DNA of 64,000 bases from Magnolia sinica. Taxonomy: Eukaryota; Streptophyta; Magnoliopsida; Magnoliales; Magnoliaceae. Below are positions 1-13,300 of this stretch, piece after piece; position 1 is the first letter of the stretch; the number at the start of each line of letters is the position of its first letter. A model generated the notes under the pieces. It saw only the letters and a list, made by a program, of their open reading frames with translations, was not told the origin of the DNA and did no database searches. The DNA lies in assembly GCF_029962835.1 (NCBI RefSeq), contig NC_080577.1:1-64000 (forward strand), read 5' to 3'. The translations under genes and the position numbers were made by a program.

Positions 1-3000
1 CTCATCATATGATTGGCAATGTATATGCTAAGTTGATCCATGCCCTAAATTTTGTAGATGCCTCTTCAAGTTTACAAATCATCTGAATTATTCACATGAT
101 TTGGCTCATTTCAATGGATCAAAACCTTTGAGGTGCTTGGGCCATTTCAACGGATTAGAACTTCTTATATGATTCGGCCCATTCAGCGATCCAAATGCAT
201 CATATGATTTGTGCTTCTATTAGCGATCTAAACTAATTCATATCATTTGGCACATTTCCAGTCATCCAGAACTTTAATATGGACCATTTCAATGGATCAC
301 AAACATTGACAGGCATGGGCCATTCGGTGTATCCAAATCGTTCATATTATTCGACTCATGTTGCGATCAACACGCATCATATGATTAAAGCTACTTTTCA
401 TGATCCAAACTCATCATATGATTGAAGCTACTTTCCATGATCCAAACTCATCATATGATTAAAGTTGCCTTTCATGATCCGAACTCATCATATGATTGAA
501 GCCGCTTTTCATGTCCAAACTCATCATATGATTAAAGCTGCCTTTCATGATCCAAACTCATCATATGATTGGCAATGTATATGCTAAGTTGATCCATGCC
601 CTAAATTTTGTAGATACCTCTTCAGGTTCACAAATGATCCAAACTGATCATATATTTTGGCCCATTTCAATGGATCTAAACCTTTGACGTTCTTTGGCCA
701 TTTCAATGTATTTGAATTTCTTATATGATTCCGCCCATTCAGCGATCCAGATGCATCAGATGATTCGTGCTGCTGTTAGTGATCGAAACTAATCATATGA
801 TTGAAGCCTCTTTCCGTGACCCATCCCAATAGATATTTTAAGTTAGATCAATCTATTCATAACATTTGACGTTAGTTCTCAGTGATCCACATCATTAATT
901 TTGTAGGACCCTCTTCAGTTCGATACGCAATTCAAACAATCAAGTTTCTTTTTTCAACGATCCAAATTCATATGATTTGGCCCATTTCTAGTTATCCAAA
1001 TATTTGACATGGGCTATTTCGATGGATAAAAAACATTGACATGTGGGCCATTCAGTGGACCCAAATAGTTCATATAATTTAGCTCATTCGGCGATCGACA
1101 CTAATCATACGATTGAAGGTGCTTTTCATGATCCAAACTCATCATATGATTAAAGTTGTTTTTCATGATCCAAACTCATCATATGATTAAAGTTGCCTTT
1201 CATGATCCAAACTCATCATATGATTGAAGCTGATTTTCATGTCCAAACTCATCATATGATTAAAGCTGCCTTTCATGATCCAAACTCATCATATGATTGG
1301 CAATGTATATGCTAAGTCGATCCATGCCCTAAATTTTGTAGATACCTCTTCAGGTTTACAAATGATCCATATTGTTCATATGATTTGGCCCATTTCAATG
1401 GATCTAAACCTTTGACGTGCTTTGGCCATTTCAATGTATTTGAATTTCTTATATGATTCCACCCATTCAGCGATCAAGATGCATCATATGATTCGTGCTG
1501 CTGTTAGTGATAGAAACTAATCATATGATTGAAGCCTCTTTCCGTGACCCATCCCAATGGATATGTTAAGTTAGATCAATCTATTCATAATATTTGACGT
1601 TAGTTCTCAGTGATCCACATCGTTAATTTTCTAGGACCCTCTTTAGTTCGATACGCAATTCAAACAATCAGGTATCTTTTTTCAACGATCCAAATTCATA
1701 TGATTTGGCCCATTTCTAGTTATCCAAATCTATGACATGGGCTATTTTGATGGATAAAAAACATTGAATAGTTCATATGATTTCGCTCATTCAGCGATCG
1801 ACACTCATCATACAATTGAAGTTGCTTTTCATGATCCAAACTCATCATACGATTAAAGCTGCTTTTCATGATCCAAACTCACCATGAAGCTGTTTTACGT
1901 GATCCATGGCAATGTCAATGCTAATGGCAATGTAAATGCTAAGTTGATCCATGCCCTAAATTTTATAGATCCCTCTTCAGGTTTACAAATGATCCAAACC
2001 GTTCATATGATTTGGATCAAAACCTTTGACGTGCTTGGGCCATTTCAACATATTTGAATTTCTTATATGATTCGGCTCATTGAGCGATCCAAATGCATCA
2101 TATGATTCGTGCTGCTGTTAGTGATCTAAACTAATCATATGATTGAAGCCTCTTTCTGTGACCCATCCCAATGGATATGTTAACTTAGATCCATCTATTC
2201 ATAATATTTGATGTTAATTCTCAATGATCCACATCGTTAATTATGTAGGCCATTTCAACGTATTTGAATTTCTTATATGATTCGGCCCATTCAGCGATCC
2301 AAATGCATCATATGATTCATGCTACTGTTAGTGATCTAAACTACTCATATGATTGAAGCCTCTTTCCATGACCTTTCCCAATGGCAATGTTAAGTTAGAT
2401 CCATCTATTCGTAATATTTGAGGTTGGTTCTCAGTGATCCACATCGTTAATTTTGTAGGACCCTCTTCAGTTCGATACGCAATTCAAACAATCAAGTTTC
2501 TTTTTTTAACGATCCAAATACATATGATTTGGCCCATTTCTAGTGATCCAAATATTTGACATGGGCTATTTTGATGGATAAAAAACATTGACATGCATGG
2601 GCCATTCAGTGGATCCAAATAGTTCATATGATTCGGCTCATTCGGTGATCGACACTCATCATATGATTAAAGCTGCCTTTCGTGATCCAAATTCATCATA
2701 TGATTAAAGCTGCTTTTCATGATCCAAACTCATCATATGATTGAAGTTGCTTTACATGATCCATGGCAATGTATATGCTAAGTTGATCCATGCCCTAAAT
2801 TTTATAGATCACTCTACAGGTTTACAAATGATCCAAACTGTTCATATGATTTGGACCATTTCTAATGATCCAAATCTTTGACATTGGCTATTTCGATGGA
2901 TAAAAAACATTGACATTCTTGGGCCATTTAGTGGATCCAAATCATTCATATGATTCGGCACATTTGGCAATCGAAACGCATCATACGATTGAAGGTGCTT

Positions 3001-4141
3001 TTCATGTCCAAACTCATCATATGATTAAAGCAGCTTTTCATGATCCAAACTCATCATATGATTAAAGCTGCTTTTCATGATCCAAACTCATCATATGATT
3101 AAAGCTGCCTTTCATGATCCAAACTCATCATATGATTGAAGCTGCTTTTCATGATCCAAACTCATCATATGATTAAAGCTACCTTTCATGGTCCAAACTC
3201 ATCGTATGATTGGCAATGTATATGCTAAGTTGATCCATGCCCTAAATTTTGTAGATACCTCTTCAGGTTTACAAATGATCCATAACTGTTCATATGATTT
3301 GGCCCATTTTAATTGATCAAAACCTTTGACGTGCTTTGGCCATTTTAATGGATCAAAACCTTTAACATGATTCGTGCTGTTGTTAGTGATCTAAACTAAT
3401 AATATGATTGAAGCCTCTTTCAGTGACCCATCCCAATGGATATGTTAAGTTAGATCAATCTATTCATAATATTTGACGTTAGTTCTCAGTGATCCACATC
3501 GTTAATTTTCTAGGATCCTCTTTAGTTTGATACGCAATTTAAACAATCAGGTATCTTTTTCAACGATCCAAATTCATATGATTTGGCCCATTTCTAATTA
3601 TCGAAATCTATGACATGGGCTATTTTGATGGATAAAAAACATTGACATGCATTAGCCATTCAATGGATACAAATAGTTCGCTCATTCGGCGATCGACACT
3701 CTCATACGATTGAAGCTGCTTTTCATGATCCAAACTCATCATACGATTAAAGGTACTTTTCATGATCCAAACTCATCATGAAGCTATTTTACGTGATCCA
3801 TGGCAATGTAAATGTTAAGTTGATCCATGCCCTAAATTTTATAGATGCCTCTTCAGGTTTACAAATGATCCAAACTATTCATATGATTTGGATCAATACC
3901 TTTGACGTGCTTGGGCCATTTCAACATATTTGAATTTCTTATATGGTTCGGCTCATTGAGCGATCCAAATGCATCATATGATTCGTGCTGCTGTTAGTGA
4001 TCTAAACTAATCATATGATTGAAGCCTCTTTCTGTGACCCATCTCAATGGATATGTTAAGTTAGATCCATCTATTCATGATATTTGATGTTAGTTCTCAG
4101 TGATCCACATTGTTAATTATGTAGGCCATTTCAACGTATTT
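1..4141. repeat. AT-rich satellite array, left block
   Basis: The block is made of variants of a 37-bp motif, in which gatccaaact is followed by catcatatgatt and then (a/g)aagctgcttttcat. At 3,079, 3,116 and 3,153 the motif recurs at exactly 37 bp. Longer diverged segments lie between the 37-bp runs, for example those starting tgatccatgccctaaatttt, and recur in a fixed order. The ggccatttcaacgtattt segment at 2,249 and again at 4,123 marks a higher-order unit of about 1.87 kb. No gene was found. The array runs off the left edge of the window and stops at 4,141-4,150, where a LINE is inserted. The satellite is not one I recognise by name. Confidence 0.93.
2249..4122. repeat. One higher-order satellite unit (~1.87 kb)
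   Basis: This copy begins with ggccatttcaacgtattt at 2,249. The same segment starts again at 4,123, and after the inserted LINE the following sequence continues from 10,325 in the same order as 2,270 onward. The segment returns at 12,185, and a related version (ggccatttcaacttctta) at about 14,063. After subtracting the LINE plus one target copy (about 6,183 bp), successive starts are roughly 1,874, 1,879 and 1,878 bp apart. The boundaries are a convention chosen on this marker. Confidence 0.75.
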
Positions 4142-4150
4142 GAATTTCTT
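4142..4150. repeat. Target-site duplication, left copy (LINE-1st)
   Basis: The 9 bases gaatttctt are repeated at 10,325-10,333. Uninterrupted satellite copies elsewhere (for example 2,270) read through this sequence once, so the duplication marks the ends of the inserted LINE. Confidence 0.75.
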
Positions 4151-4405
4151 TATATATATATAAGAGACTACTTCATTGATAGCTGAGAAATACACACATT
4201 CAGGAGGAATCCCCACAAAATTCGGAGACCACTCTTATCATAAAAAGCAAAAGAAAAACTATATCCTATTTTGTTTTCCTATCTTTCTTTTTTTTTTTTG
4301 ACATCATTTTACCGATCGAAGCGCACCCAGCCCCATTCTATCCAGGAGAATCTGGCCTCTTATGAAACGCAGAAGAGAGGACATACTGGGGAAAAGACTA
4401 TCCGT

Positions 4406-7400
4406 CTACTGAGAACTACCAAGCTTAGCAAGACTATCCGCCGGACCGTTGTCCTCCCGATGGACATGATTTAGAAAAAAGGAGCCCGAGGCCAAAAGAG
4501 CCCTAATTCTAGAGAGCCAATAGGTCCACTTCCAGGAGGGGGAGGAGACTGTGGCCAGCCCAAGCGGAGTCAGTTTCAACAACGACGTTTTGGAAACCAT
4601 GATCGATACAGCATTTGATACCATCATACAACGCCCGCAACTCCGCTAAGTTGTTGGAGGCTGGCCCATACCCATGCAAGAATGTGAAAATCAGCCCCCC
4701 GGAGTGGTCTCGGCAAATCCCACCGCCTCTAGCCAAGCCAGGATTAGACAGGGAGGACCCATCTACGTTGAGCTTAACAAAACCTGCTCCCAGTCTTAAC
4801 CATTTGACTATAATGAATCTGCAGGAGGGCTGGGGAGATCTATGATTGGAAGGAAAACCGGGGTAGGCCTGAACCGATTCCGAAGAATGGGGAGAAATCA
4901 ACGACAGCCACTAACAAACCTTAGAGACTATGACTGAAGCGGAGGGTGAATACCCATCATATCTGTACCTATTCCTCGCTTTCCAAACTTCCCATAAGAT
5001 GAAAGCCGGGGTGAGGCGAAACTGAATTGAAGAGACCTTCGGTGGCAGGGGCCAGGTCCACCACCAAATGAGCTGCTGTCCAATCGAGATGTTGTGAAAA
5101 AGGGGGATTCCAAACAAACTAGCAGCAACACTCCACATAGAAAAGGCCATCTCACCCTGCAGGAAGAGATGGGAACTCGTCTCCACCTAAGGCCTGAGGG
5201 GGGGAATAGACGAGCAACACATACACTTTGATGCCAGGTTGATGCCTTTTCCCTGGATGCAAGAATCTGTGGGAATCGCATGATTCGGCAGTCTCCAAGT
5301 GAGTAAGGACATCTTGGGCGGTGTAGCCGAGTGCCACACGAACTTGAACCAGGGGAAAGAAAGGTCTGGTTGACGAAGGAGGTTCCAGGAAGACTTAGCT
5401 GAAAATTTGCCCGATGGCTCCAGGGGCCACACGAACCTACCCACACAATCTGAAGTGCAGTAGCCCCCCTGGGAGATGTGACGATTAAGCCAATCTGGGA
5501 TTGCCGAGGGTAGATTTTGCTTTAGGCTGTTATGGTCGATAAAGTCTGCCACTGAGACGCACTCGAACCAGTTGAAATGACTATGGATGCTTGGGCGTGC
5601 AGCGGCCCAAGACCGGTCCAGTTAGAATGCCACATACTACAATCCCCCCGCCCGATGATGACTTGCGCATGCCGTTCCAAAACCAAGAACAACAGCAACA
5701 ACGCTTTCCAGATAGGGGACACGAGCTAAGGAGTAGCTGACTGCGGACTGGACCTGAGATTCTGGTATTTAGAGTGCATGAAAGTACCCCACAGACTATT
5801 GCTCCGCCCATGCATAACACCCCACGCCAACTTCAAATGGAGCGATCGCATCACCTCTTTGGTTCTCCTTGCCCCAAGGCCCCCTTCAAGAAATGGCCTA
5901 GAGATGGAATTCCAATTACACCAGTGACATTTCATCTTGCCGCCAGAATAACCCCAGAAAAAAATTGAAAACATTCTCTCCATCGATTTGAAGACCTGAT
6001 TCGGAACCTTTGAGGCTGCAAGTGTGTGAATAATGATTCCACTGAGAACATGCTTGATTAAAATAAGACGACCAGCCTGGGAAAGGATCCTAGACCTCCA
6101 TCCGCTGATTCTGGACTTTATTTTGGCCAGAAGCGACGCAAAAAAAGAGCATCTGCTCTTCCCGTTGAAGATGGGGACACCCAGGTAGGAAAGGTTGCCT
6201 CTGGCTTTGGCAATCCCAAGGATATCTTCAATCCTGCGAATCCTGGAAGTAGAGAGCTTTGAAGAGCAGTAAAATGCGCTCTTACGAAGGTTGATCTGCT
6301 GACCTGAGATGACCTGGAACTGGGCGAGAAAAGCGGTGACTACTTGCAGAGACCTCTTAAACCCATTTAGAAACAGGATCGAGTTGTCGGCGTAGAGAAG
6401 ATGGGAAACCTGGTGGCACCCCTGCTTCAATTTATAAGGAATGCAATGCCTGGACGAGACAAGATTTGCGAGGCCCCTACTGAGGACCTCCGCAGCAAGA
6501 ATAAAGAGGGAAGGGGACAAGGGGTCCCCTTGGCGAAGACCCCTAGTCGAATGGAAGAAACCGCAACTCGAACCATTGACGAGGACAGAGAACCAGTTGT
6601 CACCCCAACAGGCTTCAAGGAGATGGATCCATCGCTTGCCAAACCCAAATCGCATCAAAACCTACTTGAGAAAATTCCAGTCAACCCTATCGTAAGCCTT
6701 TTCCATATCCAACTTCAATACAATATTTCCCCCGCGGACCTTCTTTCCAATATCTCTAAAGACCTCCTGAGCCAATGCGATACTCTCAACAATATAGCGG
6801 CCTTTGGCAAAGGCTCCCTGTTCCTGCGAAACTAGTTTGGTAAGAAGAGCATTCAATCTGTTAGCAAGAACATTTGCAAAAATCTTATACACCACATTAC
6901 ATAGACTAATGGGTCTATAATCGGAAAGAGAAACTGCCTCGGCACTCTTCGGGATCAGGCAAATCAGCGTGGCTGAGAAAGCTCTAGGAAGCACTGCGCA
7001 GCAAAAGAAATCCACAACCGCAGCATGGACATCCTTGCCGATTATAGACCAACAGATCGAGAAGAATGCAGCGGAAAAACCATCTAGGCCGGGAGCGCCA
7101 TCCTTAGGCATTTTGGAAACTGCAGCAAGGACCTCATCCAGAGATGGGGAAGCAAGCAACATAGCGTTATCGTCCTCCGATACAAGCTCCGGGATAAGGT
7201 CGAATAGGGGGTTCGAATGGGGATACGGGAGCGAGGCGGGGTCAGCAGAGAAGCAATTGAATGAAGGAAACCGCTTCCCTCTGAATGGAAGGCGAATCCG
7301 TTAAGCAGCTACCATCATCTCGACGAAGCTCAGATATGCCCAGGCGGCGCACTTTGTCATTAGCGACGAGGTGAAAAAACCTCATGTTCTTGTCACCTTC

Positions 7401-8442
7401 TTGCAACCAGGAGACCCGGGATTTTTGTTTCCAGAAGACCTCTTCTGCTAGCTCCATCTTCGAAAGCTTCAACCTAGCTTCTGCAATAGCCGCTGTCGAA
7501 ATCTGAGGGTCAGCTTGGGCGCAGGATTCAATATAGGAAAGATCATGTTCAGCTTGAAGAACATTTTTGGAAACGTCCCCAAACACCTCGCGGTTCCAGA
7601 TTCTAAGCGACTGTCTCACCTTCTTGAGCTTCAGCATCAGATTAATCAAAGGTTGGGACGACAACGTATTAGCCCAGGAAACTGCGACCACTTGGTGGAA
7701 GGACTCGTGAAGAAGCCACATCCGCTGGAAGCCAAAAGGGCGAGGGGTCGAAGGGGTGGCTGTAGGGAACGACACAAGGATCGAGGCGTGGTCTAAATTC
7801 ACCCTGGGCAAATGCTTCACTGAGAAATGAGGAAAAGAGTTAATTCAGGCACTGTTACAAAGGAGGCGATCTAGACGCGCCCAAACCCGGGCGGACCCAG
7901 AATGCTTATTGCACCAATTGAATCTACTACCCACGAAACCCACATCAATCAGCCCAGCGTTATCCACCGCTTCCCGAAATTCCCTAGAACTTGTATCCGA
8001 GCCTTTCCGAAGGATCCAGGACCGCATTAAAGTCTCCGCAAACAGCCCACAGGCCCAAGGAAGACGCTGCAGTCTGAGACAAAGAAACCCAAAGATCTCT
8101 CTTAGCAGCGAGGGAGCACTTAGCATATATAAAAGAAATCCTGGGAGAAAGAACATTATCGAGCGAAACGAGTTCAACAGATATGAGCTGGTTGGAAGAT
8201 CTGATGACAGAAAGATTCACAAAATCTCTATGGAATAACCAGATTTTTCCCCCCTCAGAAGCATTCGAAAGAGAGGAGTGAAAGCCAAGCTTAAGCCCTA
8301 TGGCAATTCTGCGGCTATCTCTGGCCATAGGTTCGAGAATGGCAATGATGGATGGGTTTTGGGATCTTATGAGCCTTCTCAGAGATCGAGTGGTGGCAGC
8401 ATTAGCCAGACCCCAGGCGTTCCAAATCAGGATTTTATCCAT
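4406..8442 (-). pseudogene. LINE ORF2 remnant: endonuclease, RT, RNase H
   Basis: The ATG at 8,442 starts MDKILIWNAWG, a typical LINE endonuclease opening. Endonuclease motifs follow: CGDFNAV (about 8,020), RLDRLL (about 7,860), and LDHASI (about 7,790) where SDH is usual. The RT region has DGAPGLDGFSAAFF (about 7,100), DYRPISLCN (about 6,920), LDMEKAYDRVDW (about 6,680), [11 protein letters not shown] (about 6,530) and YADN (6,383-6,394), where active RTs have YADD. The zinc-binding linker region is near 5,350-5,250. RNase H begins VKLNVDGSS (about 4,780), and its last motif HVHREDNGPADSLA lies near 4,430; the stop is at 4,406. Frameshifts or stops occur near 7,990, 7,830, 7,200, 6,660, 5,720, 5,190 and 4,910. 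The loss of the second Asp would abolish catalysis even without the breaks. Confidence 0.9.
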
Positions 8443-8699
8443 CAAAAACGTTGCCTGAGTATCCAGCCCTGCATTCCAGCAAGGAACCTTTATTGAGTCT
8501 GCCTTCCGATAGAGACAGGTTATGTGCAATAAAATCAATCTTGCAAGCCGACAACTTATATGGGGATAGATCCACAGTGAAATCAAGTGGCCTGTAGATA
8601 GACACACAGTCGTCTGATAATCCCTTGAGAGGGATAGAGTGTCTAGCAGAATACCTGCCAGGCTGGGGGGTGAAAACAGGGGAACCCACCTCGTCGAGA

Positions 8700-10256
8700 T
8701 CTCGCTCATCCAGCACAAGGGTGGGCAAGCAGTATGGAGAGTTGCCTATAGAAATGGACAAGCAAGGAGGGTGGACAGGAATGACCTGAATGGGGAGAAG
8801 CTCTGAGGGTGCGTACGTACCGGCCTACCTCTGAGACGGGGTTATAGCGGCTTCCAGCAGCAGAATGGGAAGCTGACGAGCTCCCATTGGCCTGAAGGAG
8901 GTCATTCTGTGTTGGTGGACTCACTTTCCTGCCTCCTCAAATGAGATTCTGACACTGGTTCAAGCAGGGGGGACAATATCTGATCTGAATGCACAACGGG
9001 ATATGAAGGTGAGTCCTGCTCAGCAGACTCTGGCATAGGGGCTTTTCTTCAAGCAGGTGAAGAGTCCTTCTCCAGATCAGCTAACTCAAGCATAGGGGCA
9101 TTTCCACGAGCAGGTGAAGGGTCCTTCATCTTCAGATCAGCTGACGCCTCCCAACAAACCTGGGATCCACTGTCATCGCCCTCTGGCCGAGCGGAAATCT
9201 CGAAGAAATCTCCCATCACCTCCAGCTGAATAGGGGAAAGATTGGCAAGAGGCTATGTGTGCCTAATTCAGACCCAGGCAAACATCTGAAATAGGCCAAA
9301 TCTGGATAATGTGTCAATCTCCACAACCGTACCAAAACAGCCACCCAGATCAACAATAACCTGCTCGCTCCACGCGTGAGCCGGCGGGATACCAGACAAA
9401 CGTATCCAGGATACGTTCTCCTGTTGCAAGACGTGAGGGCTCCAAGGAGACAATATAACTATTCCCATCGATCTCCATAGCAAGTCATCAGCGGCAAAAT
9501 CCAACACCTCATGCTTCGATTTAAAGCAGATGAGGAAGCTGGTGGGGGAGATTCGGACAACATCCACAATAGATGCAACAAAGCAAGAGGCTCTGATGCT
9601 ATCTATAATGCGGAGGATGGAGATATCTTGCGATTTGGTTGATCCCACAAGACTTAGATCCAGATTTGAAAGCTTCCTGGCAACCAGAGAGGGGTCGGCC
9701 GTGACCTTAGTCTTGCCCGGGGAAGACAGGGAGACACCAAGTCCCAAAGCTTCCCATCTTCAAGAGGAGGTGGTGGTCGGAGGATTTGGAGGAGTAGCCC
9801 GGGGATATTGAGGTGTAGAATATGGGAGGATGTTGGGGCCTAAGTTGGTGCCGATGCTCAGGCCGATTTTGTTGCCAATGTTAGGGCCAATGGTGGTGCC
9901 GATGTAAGGGGATTTTCGATGGGTGCTTCTCTTCGGATTTGCCACTCTAAAAACCACCACCCTTCCATCAATCCGCTTCCCATTCAGAACCCCTGTTGCT
10001 GCTCTAGCATCGTCTTCATAGCAGTACTTTACAAAACCATATCCGCGAGGCTTGGACGAACTGGGAAAAGGGGGAGATTAATCTCCGCAATATGGCCGTA
10101 TCTCAGGAAGATTTGGTAGAAATCTTCAGTAGAGCAGCTAAAGGGCAAGTTCCCCACAAACGGACACTTTGGATTCAGGGGGGAGATTCGCCGATCTTCT
10201 GCCCTAGATCGAGGCCTCCTGCGAGGGGAGAGACGAACTCCCGAGCGTCCTCTCAT
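8700..10256 (-). pseudogene. LINE ORF1 remnant: RRM plus DUF4283
   Basis: From the ATG at 10,256 the protein is Arg-rich, then shows an RRM with RNP2 (CPFVGNLPF, about 10,170-10,145) and RNP1 (RGYGFVKY, about 10,045-10,022). One frameshift close to RNP1 separates the two halves. The RRM ends with VVVFRVANPKR (about 9,940). A linker follows with repeated Ile-Gly/Asn-Ile triplets (GTTIGPNIGNKIGLSIG, about 9,900-9,850). A DUF4283 region runs from about 9,690 to 9,260 (LSNLDLSLVG, then WIRLSGIPPAHAW), as in retrotransposon ORF1 proteins. The C-terminal end is unclear. ORF1 proteins bind the element's RNA. This copy is broken. Confidence 0.82.
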
Positions 10257-10264
10257 ACCCTAAA

Positions 10265-10267
<3 letters not shown>

Positions 10268-10322
<55 letters not shown>
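10268..10322. repeat. (TA)n microsatellite at LINE 5' junction
   Basis: About 27 TA dinucleotides lie between the start of the LINE coding sequence and the right-hand target duplication. A shorter TA run (4,151-4,162) sits at the opposite end of the element. Confidence 0.95.
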
Positions 10323-10324
<2 letters not shown>

Positions 10325-10326
<2 letters not shown>

Positions 10327-10333
10327 ATTTCTT
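10325..10333. repeat. Target-site duplication, right copy (LINE-1st)
   Basis: gaatttctt matches 4,142-4,150. The satellite resumes immediately with atatgattcggcccattcag, the continuation expected from intact copies. Confidence 0.75.
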
Positions 10334-13300
10334 ATATGATTCGGCCCATTCAGCAATCCAAATGCATCGTATGATTCGTGCTGCTGTTAGTGATCTAAAC
10401 TACTCATATGATTGAAGCCTCTTTCCATGATCTACCCCAATGGCAATGTTAAGTTAGATCCATCTATTCATAATATTTGAGGTTGGTTCTCAATGATCCA
10501 CATCGTTAATTTTGTCGGACCCTCTTCAGTTCGATACGCAATTCAAACAATCAGGTTTCTTTTTTTAACGATCCAAATACATATGATTTGGCCCATTTCT
10601 AGTGATCCAAATATTTGACATAGGCTATTTTGATGGATAAAAAACATTGACATGCATGAGCCATTCAGTGGATCCAAATAGTTCATATGATTCGGCTCAT
10701 TCGGCAATCGACACTCATCATAAAATTGAAGCTGCTTTTCACGATCCAAACTCATCATATGATTAAAGTTGCTTTTCATGATCCAAATTCATCATATGAT
10801 TAAAGCTGTTTTTCATGATGCATATGATTGAAGTTGCTTTACATGATCCATGGCAATGTATATGCTAAGTTGATCCATGCCCTAAATTTTATAGATCACT
10901 CTTCAGGTTTACAAATGATCCAAACTTTTGTTCATATGATTTGGACCATTTCTAATGATCCAAATCTTTGACATTGGTTATTTCGATGGATAAAAAACAT
11001 TGACATTCTTGGGCCATTTAATTCCAAATCGTTCATATGATTCAGCGCATTTGGCGATCGAAACGCATCATACGTTTGAAGGTGCTTTTCATGTCCAAAC
11101 TCATCATATGATTAAAGCAACTTTTCATGATCCAAACTCATCATATGATTGAAGCTGCTTTTCATGATCCAAACTCATCATATGATTAAAGCTGCCTTTC
11201 ATGATCCAAACTCATCATATGATTGAAGCTGCATTTCATGATCCAAACTCATCATATGATTGGCAATGTATATGCTAAGTTGATCCATGTCCTAAATTTT
11301 GTAGATACCTCTTCAGGTTTACAAATGATCCAAACTGTTCATATGATTTGGCCCATTTTAATGGATCAAAACCTTTGACGTGCTTTGGCCATTTTAATGG
11401 ATCAAAACCTTTAACATGATTCGTGCTGCTGTTAGTGATCTAAACTAATCATATGATTGAAGCCTCTTTCCGTGACCCATCCCAATGGATATGTTAAGTT
11501 AGATCAATCTATTCATAATATTTGACGTTAGTTCTCAGTGATCCACATCGTTAATTTTCTAGGACCCTCTTTAGTTCGATACGCAATTCAAACAATCAGG
11601 TATCTTTTGTCAACGATCCAAATTCATATGATTTGGCCCATTTCTAGTTATCCAAATCTATGACATGGGCTATTTTGATGGATAAAAAACATTGACATGC
11701 ATGGGCCACTCAGTGGATACAAATAGTTCATATAACTTCGCTCATTCGGCGATCGACACTCATCATACGATTGAAGCTGCTTTTCATGATCCAAACTCAT
11801 CATACGATTAAAGCTGCTTTTCATGATCCAAACTCACCATGAAGCTGTTTTACGTGATCCATGGCAATGTAAATGCTAAGTTGATCCATGCCCTAAATTT
11901 TATATATCCCTCTTCAGGTTTACGAATGATCCAAACCGTTCATATGATTTGGATCAAAACCTTTGACGTGCTTGGGCCATTTCAACATATTTGAATTTCT
12001 TATATGGTTCGGCTCATTGAGCAATCCAAATGCATTATATGATTCGTGCTGCTGTTGGTGATCTAAACTAATCATATGATTGAAGCCTGTTTCTGTGACC
12101 CACCCCAATGGATATGTTAAGTTAGATCCATCTATTCATAATATTTGAAGTTAGTTCTTAGTGATCCACATCGTTAATTATGTAGGCCATTTCAACGTAT
12201 TTGAATTTCTTATATGATTCGGCCCATTCAGCAATCCAAATGCATCATATGATTCGTGCTGTGATTGAAGCGTCTTTCCATGACCTATCCCAATGGCAAT
12301 GTTAAGTTAGATCCATCTATTCATAATATTTGAGGTTGGTTCTCAATGATCTACATCGTTAATTTTGTAGGACCCTCTTCAATTCGATATGCAATTCAAA
12401 CAATCAGGTTTCTTTTTTTAATGATCCAAATACATATGATTTGGCCCATTTCTAGTGATCCAATTATTTGACATGGGCTATTTTGATGGATAAAAAAATT
12501 GACATGCATGGGCCATTCAGTGGATCCAAATAGTTCATATGATTCGGCTCATTCAGCGATCGACACTCATCATACAATTGAAGCTGCTTTTCATGATCCA
12601 AACTCATCATATGATTAAAGTTGCTTTTCATGATCCAAATTCATCATATGATTAAAGCTACTTTTCATGATGCATATGATTGAAGTTGCTTTACATGATC
12701 CATGGCAATGTATATGCTAAGTTGATTCATGCCCTAAATTTTATAGATCACTCTTCAGGTTTACAAATGATCCAAACTGTTCATATGATTTGGACCATTT
12801 CTAATGATCCAAATCTTTGACATTGGCTATTTCGATGGATAAAAAACATTGACATTCTTGGGCCATTTAGTGGATCCAAATCGTTCATATGATTCGGCGC
12901 ATTTGGCGATCGAAACGCATCATACGATTGAAGGTGCTTTTCATGTCCAAACTCATCATATGATTAAAGCAGCTTTTCATGATCCAAACTCATCATATGA
13001 TTGAAGTTACCTTTCATGATCCAAACTCATCATATGATTAAAGCTGCCTTTCATTATCCAAACTCATCATATGATTGAAGCTGCCTTTCATGATCCAAAC
13101 TCATCATATGATTGAAGCTGCATGATTGAAGATGCTTTTCATTATCCAAACTCATCATATGATTAAAGCTGTCTTTCATGATCCAAACTCATCATATGAT
13201 TGGCAATGTATATGCTAAGTTGATCCATGCCCTAAATTTTGTAGATACCTCTTCAGGTTTACAAATGATCCAAACTGTTCATATGATTTGGCCCATTTTA

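Larger units (their letters stand above)
4151..10324 (-). mobile_element. Degenerate plant LINE (L1 superfamily, RRM-type ORF1) inserted in satellite
   Basis: A non-LTR retrotransposon of about 6.2 kb is flanked by the 9-bp duplication gaatttctt. It is read on the minus strand: RRM and DUF4283 (ORF1), then endonuclease, reverse transcriptase, a zinc-binding linker region and RNase H (ORF2). Its 3' end, at the left, ends in TA repeats rather than a clear poly(A) tail. Its 5' end carries about 27 TA dinucleotides (10,268-10,322) only a few bases before the ORF1 start. Several frameshifts and stops break both ORFs, so it is inactive. RRM-containing ORF1 proteins are known from the BNR group of plant LINEs, and this element fits that group by domain content. 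Confidence 0.9.
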
